Of a DNA stretch of 28,331 nt, positions 13,936 to 21,097 are shown one piece after another. A program made the translations under genes and the position numbers. Source of the stretch: a virus. The notes under the pieces were generated by a model that was given only the letters and a program-made list of their open reading frames with translations, made no database searches and was not told the origin of the DNA. The stretch's first letter is position 1. Every line of letters starts with the position of its first letter. The DNA lies in the IMG/VR virus record IMGVR_UViG_3300031660_000037, positions 1-28,331 of that record; one strand, given 5' to 3'.

Positions 13936-15822
13936 TTAGATATCGACGATCTCACATACGCCTGCGGTGCAGGCTAATGTTTGACTGCCTTTTGTTGTGT
14001 CTTCCTTCTCGAACTCTGGAAGCCGTGTCCAGTCAATAGTCGGGGGCATTGTGCTGAGCGCCGCCTCGTACTGTTCCTTAGAGCACTCCTGATAGGGAGC
14101 CTGTTTATAGCTGTGATCACTGTGCGGTAGGAATGAGACCCCTGATACTTCATCGAAGTGCTCAAAGACCCACGCCCCGACCTTCATCCACTCATCGTCA
14201 CGGACTGAGATAGTTACCGACGGTTTGTGCTCACACCACTTGCGCTGATACATAAGCCAGATATCTAACTGCTTAATAGCATCAACATCGTCTCGTGTTA
14301 CTGCGCCATCTGGTGACTTGGTTGGGAAGCTGAACACAGTAGTAGGTCCACCCATGACACACGGCTCGTTAGGGACTCCGCTATCCTTGAGGAACATCGT
14401 TAGCGGATCTTTGTTATCACCGCGCACCGTCCGAATGTAGTAATCGGAGTGGCGAGTGTGGATACCAGAGGCGCTATCGACTAACTGAGACACAGTGCCC
14501 GAAGGCTTGACTGCGGTGATCGAGGTGCTAACAGGAATCTCTAACTCCGCCGCCCAGATAACATTAGTAGAGATTGCGACACGTTGTAGAGCCTCTAGGA
14601 CTGCTGGTGTCTCATCTGCAAACGTAAGTAGATTGTTATCCATGATGCCTGTCATGCTGACACCTAGTAGCCGCTCCTCTGCGGTGTTGGTGTGCCAGAT
14701 GTCTCTAAGGTAGGGAAAGTTAACGTAGGTACTTTGAATAGTACCCAGAATGGTAGCTAGTCTAACCTTCTCCGATAGTGTCTCGAATGTATCGTCGGGT
14801 CGGGCTACTACTTCCGTGAGGTTACAAAATTGGTACGGGCGTAGGATGATTTCACTGCAAGGGTTCGTCCCGAACTCATGGTCAGCATCACGCCGACCTG
14901 TTTTCTCTGCCTGTGCCTTAGAAGCTGGACGACTGAAGATCCCACGCTCACCAGACTTAGACTCTACCAGTGCTGACCACTCACGGATAAATGTCTCCAT
15001 GTCGGGCTTCTCTGTGTAGCAGACTGAGTTATTAGATAAGGCTCTCTGTGCGTTATTGTCGAACCAACGGCCAGACTTAGCGTGACGCATACGGTCATCG
15101 GATAGGTTAGATAGCGAGATCATAGCGGAGCGTCTAACGCCACCACACACAACCACCTCACCAATCTTACACATCAAGTCGTGGCACTGGATCGATGATA
15201 GTTTGGAGCCTTTAGCCGCTACGAAGGTCTCACACGTAAACGTAAACAGGTCAACCAAGGGCTGAGGCCCACTTGCACGACCACCAAACGTCTTCAACTT
15301 AGCGCCTGCCGGTCTTACCTTAGATATGTCCCACTTAGGAATTTCACCAGCATAAAGTAAGCTGATTAGCTGGCGTAGTGCCTTAGCCCATCCTTCCTTA
15401 GAATCTCTGACGACGATAGTTGTCTCACTGTCAAACATTTGCTTGGGGATGTCGGGTAGCTTCGATATGTATTGCCGTTCGACGCTGAAACCAACACCAG
15501 TACCACACAGCAATATAAACATAGCTTCGTCAAAACATTTAGGGTCTTCGATGGGTAGGTATGAACAGTTATAGGCACAGGTATTATCTCGATCCATTGC
15601 GACGCCAGCGGTCATCATTGCTCTCATTGAGGGCATGACTTTTAGGTCTCTGATTGATTCAGCCAGTAGGTTATATGTTGCCTCATCCACCTTGTCCCCG
15701 ACCACGTTGTCCATATATCTATCGACTGTCTCTTCCCACGTTTCTCTCCTGCCTTGCTCCGGTAGCCATCGGGCGTATCGGCTCATGGCTATGTATCTTT
15801 GGTATCCTGTCATCTCGGTCAT
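13936..15822 (-). CDS. nrdJ: Class II (adenosylcobalamin-dependent) ribonucleotide reductase, monomeric type
   Basis: A 628-aa enzyme that makes deoxynucleotides from ribonucleotides with coenzyme B12. It resembles the monomeric Lactobacillus-type reductase. The active-site block FGTNPCSEIILRPYQFCNLTE is at 317-337, with Asn320, radical Cys322, Glu324 and redox Cys333. Earlier it has NTCAYNCSYLPI (80-91, partner cysteine) and FILLCGTGVGFSVE (102-115). VVVCGGVRRSAMISLS (223-238) and VKPSGTVSQLVDSASGIH are also typical. The C-terminal relay pair is Cys618 and Cys623. The start follows GAGGAGC. It depends on host B12. No intein or frameshift is seen inside. Confidence 0.95.
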   Translation of the reverse strand: MTEMTGYQRYIAMSRYARWLPEQGRRETWEETVDRYMDNVVGDKVDEATYNLLAESIRDLKVMPSMRAMMTAGVAMDRDNTCAYNCSYLPIEDPKCFDEAMFILLCGTGVGFSVERQYISKLPDIPKQMFDSETTIVVRDSKEGWAKALRQLISLLYAGEIPKWDISKVRPAGAKLKTFGGRASGPQPLVDLFTFTCETFVAAKGSKLSSIQCHDLMCKIGEVVVCGGVRRSAMISLSNLSDDRMRHAKSGRWFDNNAQRALSNNSVCYTEKPDMETFIREWSALVESKSGERGIFSRPASKAQAEKTGRRDADHEFGTNPCSEIILRPYQFCNLTEVVARPDDTFETLSEKVRLATILGTIQSTYVNFPYLRDIWHTNTAEERLLGVSMTGIMDNNLLTFADETPAVLEALQRVAISTNVIWAAELEIPVSTSITAVKPSGTVSQLVDSASGIHTRHSDYYIRTVRGDNKDPLTMFLKDSGVPNEPCVMGGPTTVFSFPTKSPDGAVTRDDVDAIKQLDIWLMYQRKWCEHKPSVTISVRDDEWMKVGAWVFEHFDEVSGVSFLPHSDHSYKQAPYQECSKEQYEAALSTMPPTIDWTRLPEFEKEDTTKGSQTLACTAGVCEIVDI

Positions 15823-15872
15823 TCTTGTAGCTCCTCGGGGGTGTTAGTTAGTTGATAGTTGTGTAGTTACTG

Positions 15873-17534
15873 TTAAAAAGGGACATCAGAAAACGGATCG
15901 AAGCCCTGTGTCGGTGGTGGTGGTTCTTGGTGGTCGTGGTGGACCATGCGACCACTAGGAACGTCATAGCGTAAGTGACCGGCTGGACCGACTTGTCCGA
16001 ATGGCCTGTTTTTTAGTAAGCGTATCTGGGCTATGTTGCCTTGGTCTTCAGATTGCTGATCGCGTTCGAGTGCTATACATACATCTGATAGTTGCTCTAG
16101 AGCCGCTGAGCCTCTTAGAGACGTTAGGCTAACCTGAGCACCCTCGTTGTATGACTTGTCGCCTGACCCACGTTTAATGTGAGAGACGGCAATAACGCCT
16201 ATACCTATGCTTTCTATAAGGGACCGCAACTTGGTCATCAAGGTGTCTAGGGCCTTACGCTCATCTTCGTTAGCGCCATCACTGACAACCATCGAGACGT
16301 GATCAAGTATCACAAAATCACAGTCAAGGCCTACACCTAGATAGCGTATCTTACTCATGAGCACATCGATTCCAGACGACCCAAACGAGTCATAGAACGC
16401 TGACTTAGCGACTACGTTATCGTATGCGTCCTGCCACTGATCATCAGATAGGATCGTCGGATCTTCCATTAAGTCTCCTAGGGGCGTGTTGTTATGTATC
16501 GCCACGATTCCCTGTGCAGTCTTAGATACACTCTCCTCCAGACATATGTAGCCTATTTTCTGACCGTGCTCTACTGATAGGTGATAGCCTAACTCTCTAC
16601 AGAAGGTAGATTTTCCTAAGCCGCTACCAGCGCATACCATGACTAACTCGCGCTTACGTAAGCCGCGTATCATTCCGTTAAGCTGAGCGAATGGGATAGA
16701 CTTTCCCTTGGGGGTGACTTCCTGTAGCTCTTTGATCGTTAGCTCAGAACCTAGGACGATACCTTCAGGGCTGAATGGTCTCGCGTTGTAGACAGCATTC
16801 TTAAGGTCCGCTATACGACCACTGACTAGCATTTCATTCGCGTCTTTTAGCGGTAGCTCACAGATCTTCGCCTTACTAGGTGAGATAAGCTGGGCGCATT
16901 CTCTAGCCGCATCCATACCGGCCTCATCAGAGTCGAACATAAATACGACTTCTTCGAATGACTCTAAGAACTCTAAGGACCGCTTGATAGCTTTAGTAGC
17001 ACCTGCGGCACCATTAGGAACTGACACAACCTGCCAGCTAGGCGCTACGGTTCTGTAGGATAAGGCGTCGAGTTCTCCTTCTGTAACGACAAGGCGCTTA
17101 CCGTTAGGTTTGCACTTATTCTGGAAGACTAAACCACCGTCTTTAAGGTCGCCTAAGACGCGGAATTGTTTATTAGGAAGTCGTAACTTCTGGGCAACCT
17201 TCTGCCCCTTGTCGTTATATATTGATGCTATGTGGCAGGGCTGACCCTGATACTCTCCGATCTGATAACCGAGGTCTTTGCAAGTCTCGGCAGAGATGCA
17301 CCGCTTACGAAGATCAACGTACTCACCAGCGACCCAATTATTAAAAACTCCAGCAGGCCGTGTAGGCTCCTTAGAGGTCGTGGTTCCATCGTTCTGGTCC
17401 CCGTGTTTGTGTGTTTGACATACGAAGCAAAAGGTATGCCCGTCTGTATATAAAGAGTTACCATCCGAGGATAGGCACTCTGGGTTGGTACAAGCGATAT
17501 GCTCGACGAACTCCGAATCTATTTCTGTTTTCAT
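15873..17534 (-). CDS. T7 gp4-like primase-helicase
   Basis: A 553-aa bifunctional replication protein. The zinc-binding domain has Cys15, Cys20, Cys36 and Cys39 (CTNPEC...CFVC). The Toprim/RNA-polymerase domain has VVTEGELDALSY (149-160) and VFMFDSDEAGMDAA (197-210). The DnaB-like helicase has Walker A CAGSGLGKST (301-310), YICLEES, Walker B DFVILDHVSM (406-415) and VSHIKRGSG...SLRGSAALEQLSD. The C-terminus is Pro-rich and acidic, like the T7 gp4 tail that contacts the polymerase. The start MKTEIDSEF at 17534 follows GGAGGCCTCAC; an upstream ATG at 17663 overlaps the HNH gene and is rejected. The stop is within the TAACAGTAACT motif. Confidence 0.96.
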   Translation of the reverse strand: MKTEIDSEFVEHIACTNPECLSSDGNSLYTDGHTFCFVCQTHKHGDQNDGTTTSKEPTRPAGVFNNWVAGEYVDLRKRCISAETCKDLGYQIGEYQGQPCHIASIYNDKGQKVAQKLRLPNKQFRVLGDLKDGGLVFQNKCKPNGKRLVVTEGELDALSYRTVAPSWQVVSVPNGAAGATKAIKRSLEFLESFEEVVFMFDSDEAGMDAARECAQLISPSKAKICELPLKDANEMLVSGRIADLKNAVYNARPFSPEGIVLGSELTIKELQEVTPKGKSIPFAQLNGMIRGLRKRELVMVCAGSGLGKSTFCRELGYHLSVEHGQKIGYICLEESVSKTAQGIVAIHNNTPLGDLMEDPTILSDDQWQDAYDNVVAKSAFYDSFGSSGIDVLMSKIRYLGVGLDCDFVILDHVSMVVSDGANEDERKALDTLMTKLRSLIESIGIGVIAVSHIKRGSGDKSYNEGAQVSLTSLRGSAALEQLSDVCIALERDQQSEDQGNIAQIRLLKNRPFGQVGPAGHLRYDVPSGRMVHHDHQEPPPPTQGFDPFSDVPF

Positions 17535-17580
17535 GTGAGGCCTCCAGCGGCGGTTAGTTATTTGGTTGGTTAATAGGGTG

Positions 17581-18027
17581 TTACTGGACTTTAAACTTAT
17601 TATTTTTTGAGAAGTTCTGTACTGCTGGTAGTATCTGTAGGTTTGACTCGACGTGTAGTCCACTAACTAATTTACCCTGTAATGGGATCACATGATCCAC
17701 GTTCATAGGTATACCGGTAGCCTCTTGCAATGCCGCCGCCCTAGCATAGATATCCTTAATCTTAGCTTTATCAGCCCAAGCTACGGTACGCTGTAACTTT
17801 GCGGCATGTCTTTTGGATAGCCAGTAATTTTTCTGGCCTCTATTGTTCTTAACGTATTCTTTTACCCATGCTCGTTGTTTCTCTCCGTTCTTAGCGTACC
17901 ACTCTCTTCTGTACACGGCCTGACACTCCCGACACTCCCAGCGGAGGCCATCAGGGTTACTCTTCTTTTTGGTGAACTGTTCTATCGGTTTCTCGTTCTT
18001 ACATTTTCCGCACTTTTTAACAGGCAT
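17581..18027 (-). CDS. HNH endonuclease, 148 aa, zinc-knuckle type
   Basis: The N-terminal half has CGKCKNEKP and WECRECQAVYRREWY, two CxxC pairs for a zinc knuckle. The C-terminal half has MNVDHVIPLQGKLVSGLHVESNLQILPAVQNFSKNNKF, a standard HNH core seen in many phage homing and recombination endonucleases. GGAGGG lies well before the ATG. It lies between the small regulators and the primase-helicase and could be a free-standing homing enzyme or a functional nuclease replacing T7 gp3; the sequence cannot decide. The stop is embedded in CCAGTAACA. Confidence 0.85.
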   Translation of the reverse strand: MPVKKCGKCKNEKPIEQFTKKKSNPDGLRWECRECQAVYRREWYAKNGEKQRAWVKEYVKNNRGQKNYWLSKRHAAKLQRTVAWADKAKIKDIYARAAALQEATGIPMNVDHVIPLQGKLVSGLHVESNLQILPAVQNFSKNNKFKVQ

Positions 18028-18052
18028 AGCTACGCCCTCCGAGTCACTTAGT

Positions 18053-18068
18053 GCCCCCGAAGGGAGCT
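18053..18068 (-). terminator. Intercistronic UUCG-type hairpin
   Basis: Minus strand AGCTCCCTTCGGGGGC forms a 4-6 bp GC stem with a UUC or UUCG loop between the 79-aa gene and the HNH gene. No T run; perhaps an RNA stability element. Confidence 0.35.
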
Positions 18069-18076
18069 AGGTGTAG

Positions 18077-18316
18077 TTAGTTAATTGCAGGTATAGGGTT
18101 GGTCCAGTCGTCCTGAGCTTCGAACTCCTGATTACGCCAGAGAGCGAACTCCATTAGCGGTACGATCTCAGTGATCCCCTCTTCTCGAAGGTGTTTGCAG
18201 AAGTCCTCATAATCACGAGCAAGGTCGAGCACCTCAGCAGACTGGGGAGACCTACAAGCGACACCCTTAGGGGTTGCCATCTCGGGCGTGAGGTTCTTTG
18301 AGTAATCAAGAATCAT
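18077..18316 (-). CDS. Hypothetical protein, 79 aa
   Basis: A soluble acidic protein (MILDYSKNLTPEMATPKG...DDWTNPIPAIN) with a helical middle (SAEVLDLARDYEDFCKHLREEG). GGAGGCCCGACGCG precedes the first ATG, and the gene overlaps the stop of the membrane-protein gene by 11 bp. It is part of the replication operon; no family is recognised. Confidence 0.7.
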   Translation of the reverse strand: MILDYSKNLTPEMATPKGVACRSPQSAEVLDLARDYEDFCKHLREEGITEIVPLMEFALWRNQEFEAQDDWTNPIPAIN

Positions 18317-18545
18317 CGCGTCGGGCCTCCTTAGCTTCTTTAATGACCTGCCTTAGTTCCTCATCCGTTAGGTCTGGGTACTCCCCGTAGTAGTCCGCGT
18401 CATCGTCTCCGTTCTGAGTGTTGACCCAAGCGCCTGCATGAACAATCGCGCTCCCTATCATAACGACACCTAGGCCCATGAAGATTAGAGCGGTGGCTGT
18501 CCAGCCTCTTAGAGTCTTAGAGATCTTTGCTATATTTGAGATCAT
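18306..18545 (-). CDS. Small single-pass membrane protein, 79 aa
   Basis: Residues 15-38 (WTATALIFMGLGVVMIGSAIVHAG) form one clear membrane segment, followed by an acidic stretch (NGDDDADYYGEYPDLTDEELRQ) and a charged helix. The basic N-terminus (KISKTLR) suggests N-in, C-out by the positive-inside rule. It overlaps its upstream neighbour by 4 bp. Function unknown; small phage membrane proteins are often superinfection-exclusion, anti-defence or lysis-related. Confidence 0.75.
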   Translation of the reverse strand: MISNIAKISKTLRGWTATALIFMGLGVVMIGSAIVHAGAWVNTQNGDDDADYYGEYPDLTDEELRQVIKEAKEARRDDS

Positions 18546-18760
18546 GAGGCCACCACCGGATAACTGTAACGGGCATATCTTTGACCGGTTAGGTCCTTCT
18601 TAAACTGAGTACCGATAGCCATACCTGACTTCCGTAGGCGTGAAATATTAGAGGTGATACAGCGGACTTTATAGATCGTGGCGGCTTCTACTGCTGTGAT
18701 AGTTCCGACTGTTTGTAGGTGGTTCTGTAATTGAAGATCTTGGGGTAATAAATTATTCAT
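18542..18760 (-). CDS. Small helix-turn-helix DNA-binding protein, 72 aa
   Basis: The pattern LQNHLQTVGTITAVEAATIYKVRCITSNISRLRKSGMAIGTQFKKDLTGQRYARYSY matches the short winged-helix family (HTH_39-like) common in phages: start helix, TI(T/S)..EA...Y...R....I..LRK.G, then a basic wing ending RYARY. This suggests a small transcription regulator or DNA-binding accessory. The family assignment is by eye. It lies inside the replication operon, 26 bp after a 36-aa membrane peptide gene. Confidence 0.8.
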   Translation of the reverse strand: MNNLLPQDLQLQNHLQTVGTITAVEAATIYKVRCITSNISRLRKSGMAIGTQFKKDLTGQRYARYSYPVVAS

Positions 18761-18786
18761 AGGTTTTTCCTCGGGGTTCTGTGTGG

Positions 18787-18897
18787 TTACATTAGGTGGT
18801 TTATGGAAGACGCCATGACTATCAGAGCACCGCCGAGTATGATTACTCGGGCGGCTATGATGTATCTTGGGGCCTTACTGGTACTACTAGGCTTCAT
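18787..18897 (-). CDS. Small membrane peptide, 36 aa
   Basis: Its ATG overlaps the end of the RusA gene (11 bp), with GAGG about 9 bases ahead in the RusA coding sequence. The product has a basic N-terminus (KPSSTSKAPR) followed by a membrane segment at about residues 12-30 (IIAARVIILGGALIVMASS). Overlap, ribosome binding site and the basic-then-hydrophobic plan support a real gene. Function unknown. Confidence 0.55.
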   Translation of the reverse strand: MKPSSTSKAPRYIIAARVIILGGALIVMASSINHLM

Positions 18898-19351
18898 TCT
18901 CTAGGACCTCGTATAGGTAAACGTGAGACCCTGCGGTCTCTATTGGGGTTTTTACTGCGTAGCGTTTATAGGCATATAGGGCCACGACCTGTACGTCATC
19001 GTTCCAGAAGTTTCCTGATTTAGTCATAATGTCCATAACGCCCTTGACGTAGTTATCGACGTCTCCTCGGGGGTGTAAGAGTTTCCCTGTTTTGGGTTTG
19101 GTACAGACTATTTCTATCAGAATGACAACCGGACCCTGAATGGGTGGTCGGTCCTTATATACATTGGCGTAGGGCTGTGCAGTTTGTCGGAAGATGGTGT
19201 AAGGCTTACCGAAATAGGTGCCGTACTTAGTGACTTTAGGTCTCGACGCTGGCCGAGGCTCTACAGGTAAAAAGAGGTACCGAACATCGTCCGAGACCTC
19301 CTTCATTTCTACTACCATCTGTTCGACAAGCTCTCGCACATCAGCCGACAT
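18887..19351 (-). CDS. rusA: RusA-family Holliday junction resolvase
   Basis: A 154-aa enzyme that cleaves four-way junctions made in recombination and replication. The diagnostic block PRGDVDNYVKGVMDIMTKSGNFWNDDVQVVALYAYKRY carries the metal-binding aspartates (GDVDN, and NDDVQ). Upstream it has the usual FLPVEPRPASRPKV segment of this fold. The first 28 residues form an extra acidic helix not needed for the family. It starts right after the SSB stop (1-bp gap or overlap). A RusA here occupies the role that gp3 endonuclease I has in T7. Confidence 0.93.
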   Translation of the reverse strand: MSADVRELVEQMVVEMKEVSDDVRYLFLPVEPRPASRPKVTKYGTYFGKPYTIFRQTAQPYANVYKDRPPIQGPVVILIEIVCTKPKTGKLLHPRGDVDNYVKGVMDIMTKSGNFWNDDVQVVALYAYKRYAVKTPIETAGSHVYLYEVLENEA

Positions 19352-19954
19352 CTAGAGGTCGTCGATATCGATAGCTGACCCAGTGTTAGCGACGGGGGCG
19401 CTCTCGAATACTTCAGTACTAGACTCGGCGGCTTCGAACCCTTCGTCCATTCCGAATACAGAAGTAGCAGTAGCAGGACCAGAACCTCCAGCGTTGTTCT
19501 TACTGATCAGCTTAACCATATCAAGATACAAGCTAACGCCTTTCTGCGCCCCGTTGTATGCCTTAGCGGCTCCAGCTACTCGGATGGTGTCTCCACTCAT
19601 AATAATAATATTAGAAGGTAATTCGAAGTTCTTCGCGTCTACTAAAGTAGGTTGACGGGTGGACTTCATGGTCATAAACACCATGCCAGCGTACTGCTCT
19701 TTTCCTGAAGCACATCCGTCCTTAAGAGGGTTATGGAAGCTGGGAGGAACCTTGTCTCCGAACTCTCGCTGTGCGGCGTCCTTCACTACAGCCTTAAGCT
19801 GGGCGACGACTGGATCGTCTTTCTGGAATGCTACAGTAACTTTAAATTTACCATCGCTGAACTCAGACCCAGTATCGGGCTTATTGAGCCATGCGTAATG
19901 TGATGTTCCTGCGGTAGTAGAAAAGTTAACGTAGAGTGATTTTTTGGTAGACAT
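19352..19954 (-). CDS. T7 gp2.5-like single-stranded DNA-binding protein
   Basis: A 200-aa SSB. It has LYVNFSTTAGTSHYAWLNKPDTG, the FKVTVAFQKDD strand, REFGDKVPPSFHNPLKDG and LPSNIIIMSGDTIRVAGAAKAYN, the OB-fold order of gp2.5-like proteins in T7-like phages. A Gly/Ala/Ser-rich linker leads to an acidic tail with terminal hydrophobics (AIDIDDL), the typical contact point for polymerase and primase-helicase. GAGGAGAATCTCT precedes the ATG. It is the first large gene after the two phage-type promoters. Confidence 0.93.
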   Translation of the reverse strand: MSTKKSLYVNFSTTAGTSHYAWLNKPDTGSEFSDGKFKVTVAFQKDDPVVAQLKAVVKDAAQREFGDKVPPSFHNPLKDGCASGKEQYAGMVFMTMKSTRQPTLVDAKNFELPSNIIIMSGDTIRVAGAAKAYNGAQKGVSLYLDMVKLISKNNAGGSGPATATSVFGMDEGFEAAESSTEVFESAPVANTGSAIDIDDL

Positions 19955-20036
19955 AGAGATTCTCCTCAGTGGTGTCTGTGGGGGTTGGGTTTAGGGTTGG
20001 TTTTGTTTAGGGTTTGTTTCTTATGATTAACAATGT

Positions 20037-20201
20037 TTACTTAATGAACTCTATAGAGCCATCTGGCCTTACTAGGTATGATCCTGTTTGGTTTATGTTG
20101 AGTGATGAGACGTATGCTTCAGTAGTGTCAACATTAGCCATGATGTCTATTTGATCGTTGAGTTTATCCATTGCTTTATCTATTGAGTCTTGAATGTTCA
20201 T
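20037..20201 (-). CDS. Hypothetical protein, 54 aa, first gene of the replication operon
   Basis: A 54-codon ORF (MNIQDSIDKAMDKLNDQIDIM...SYLVRPDGSIEFIK) with AAAGGA about 9 bases before the ATG. The first 25 residues form an amphipathic helix with heptad-like I/L/M spacing, probably a coiled coil. It lies 85 bp after the phage promoter copy 2 and 82 bp before the SSB start. No family recognised. Confidence 0.65.
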   Translation of the reverse strand: MNIQDSIDKAMDKLNDQIDIMANVDTTEAYVSSLNINQTGSYLVRPDGSIEFIK

Positions 20202-20283
20202 AGTGCTAATCCTTTGGGGGTTATGGTTGGTTGCTGTATGGTTAAATCATTGGCCCCTATACTTGGTGTAAACTTGGGGGCCT

Positions 20284-20311
20284 CTTCTGTATGGGACCTT
20301 TTTCGTTACAC
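20284..20311 (-). promoter_or_regulatory. Predicted phage RNA polymerase promoter, copy 2
   Basis: Minus strand GTGTAACGAAAAAGG then TCCCATACAGAAG, followed by AGG, giving GAAGAG at the predicted start (20287). It is identical over 27 bp to copy 3, which lies about 125 bp away. It leads into the SSB operon. Confidence 0.8.
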
Positions 20312-20408
20312 TTATCTAATACCCAGACACAGCACCGCCTGAGGCCGAGTGGACCATCTTGGTAATAGGGGTGTGATTAGGGGATATACTTAGTGGAATC
20401 TAGGGGTC

Positions 20409-20435
20409 CTTCTGTATGGGACCTTTTTCGTTACA
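20409..20435 (-). promoter_or_regulatory. Predicted phage RNA polymerase promoter, copy 3
   Basis: The same 27-bp repeat, predicted start 20412 with GAAGGA. It lies directly after an intrinsic terminator that ends the early operon, the expected place for the switch from host to phage polymerase. The 97 bp between copies 3 and 2 hold no credible gene. Confidence 0.8.
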
Positions 20436-20440
20436 GGCAT

Positions 20441-20462
20441 AAAAAAACCCAGCAGGGCTGGG
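20441..20462 (-). terminator. Intrinsic terminator ending the early operon
   Basis: Minus strand CCCAGC-CCT-GCTGGG followed by TTTTTTT, 32 bp after the stop of the 88-aa gene. It is a canonical rho-independent terminator separating early genes from the replication operon. Confidence 0.9.
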
Positions 20463-20493
20463 CTTGTAGGTTAAAAATCAGTGGCGCAGTTCT

Positions 20494-20760
20494 TCAGAAG
20501 CCCCTTAGGTATACTTCTGTGTAAACCGCGTCGCGCTCACGCTCTAGCTCTTCACATTCATTCAAGACCCACCGCTTAGCTAGTATTCTATTGTCATAAT
20601 CGGCAACTACTACGGGACTATCTGAACACTGGGTCCTAACATGCTCCATCATCACTATTTCATTCTTAATAACGCGAACGCCGCCCAGCTTATTGATTCT
20701 TAAAGTCATCTCGTTAGCCGAGGCCCTTAGGTCCATTATTGATACTTTTGATTTAGTCAT
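20494..20760 (-). CDS. Hypothetical early protein, 88 aa
   Basis: MTKSKVSIMDLRASANEMTLRINKLGGVRVIKN...ECEELERERDAVYTEVYLRGF. It is helical and charged at both ends with a short beta centre (SPVVVADYDNRILAK). AAGGAATAAGATA precedes the ATG, a variant of the shared early leader. It is the last gene before the early terminator and is co-transcribed with the 82-aa gene. No family recognised. Confidence 0.7.
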   Translation of the reverse strand: MTKSKVSIMDLRASANEMTLRINKLGGVRVIKNEIVMMEHVRTQCSDSPVVVADYDNRILAKRWVLNECEELERERDAVYTEVYLRGF

Positions 20761-20780
20761 TATCTTATTCCTTGTTTAAG

Positions 20781-20794
20781 GCCCCCGAAGGGGC
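20781..20794 (-). terminator. Intercistronic UUCG hairpin
   Basis: GCCCC-TTCG-GGGGC on the minus strand, a 5-bp stem with a UUCG tetraloop, between the 82-aa and 88-aa early genes. The following sequence is CTTAAAC, with no T run, so an RNA stability or processing role is likely. Confidence 0.4.
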
Positions 20795-20801
20795 GGTTAG
20801 T

Positions 20802-21050
20802 TTAGAAGCCAGTCTCTATATAGTAGACATCTTTATAAAACGGCTTGTTCGACAACCCCTGTTCGTCTATGGAAGTAATGACATGACCATAAATTCTTTT
20901 ACATTCTTCCGCATCTGGCTCAGGGTTAAGGCAACCATTTTGCGCCCAGCACAATATGTCGTTCCATGCTTTTTCAGCTTCCTTGCTGTCCAGATTGTAT
21001 AAATTGATTAAAACTTTATCGAACTGCTCGTACCATTTTAAATAATTCAT
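20802..21050 (-). CDS. Hypothetical early protein, 82 aa
   Basis: An acidic soluble protein (MNYLKWYEQFDKVLINLYNLDSKEAEKAWNDILCWAQNG...YYIETGF), mostly helical. It begins after the conserved AGGAATACAGAC leader and is driven by its own sigma70-like promoter at 21098-21125, whose spacer contains an 11-bp dyad. Early phage polymerase-adjacent genes of this size are often host-takeover or anti-defence proteins, but no family is recognised. Confidence 0.75.
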   Translation of the reverse strand: MNYLKWYEQFDKVLINLYNLDSKEAEKAWNDILCWAQNGCLNPEPDAEECKRIYGHVITSIDEQGLSNKPFYKDVYYIETGF

Positions 21051-21097
21051 GTCTGTATTCCTGTAAGTAGTTAGTGTTTCTCGTCTTGATGATAAGC

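Noticed and set aside
13877-13938. Programmed -1 frameshift extending NrdJ into the second tail
   Set aside because: A -1 shift would join the frames, but the sequence before the stop (GTCGATATCTAAG) has no slippery heptamer and no clear downstream pseudoknot, and the first tail already ends normally. Gene-replacement remnant preferred.
11177-15822. Inteins or introns in DNA polymerase or NrdJ
   Set aside because: Both are common intein hosts, but all motifs are contiguous at normal spacing and no splicing-domain motifs are seen.
18813-18902. A 29-codon plus-strand ORF with a hydrophobic product
   Set aside because: It is antisense to the 36-aa membrane peptide and RusA end, lacks a ribosome binding site, and no other plus-strand gene exists here.
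19986-20025. Telomere-like repeats (AACCCTAAAC on the minus strand)
   Set aside because: Only two imperfect units plus CCAACC-rich filler in the SSB leader; low complexity is enough to explain it.
20316-20357. A 13-codon ORF (MVHSASGGAVSGY) between the two phage promoters
   Set aside because: No ribosome binding site and far too short. It could be a fragment of a lost gene, but nothing supports that.
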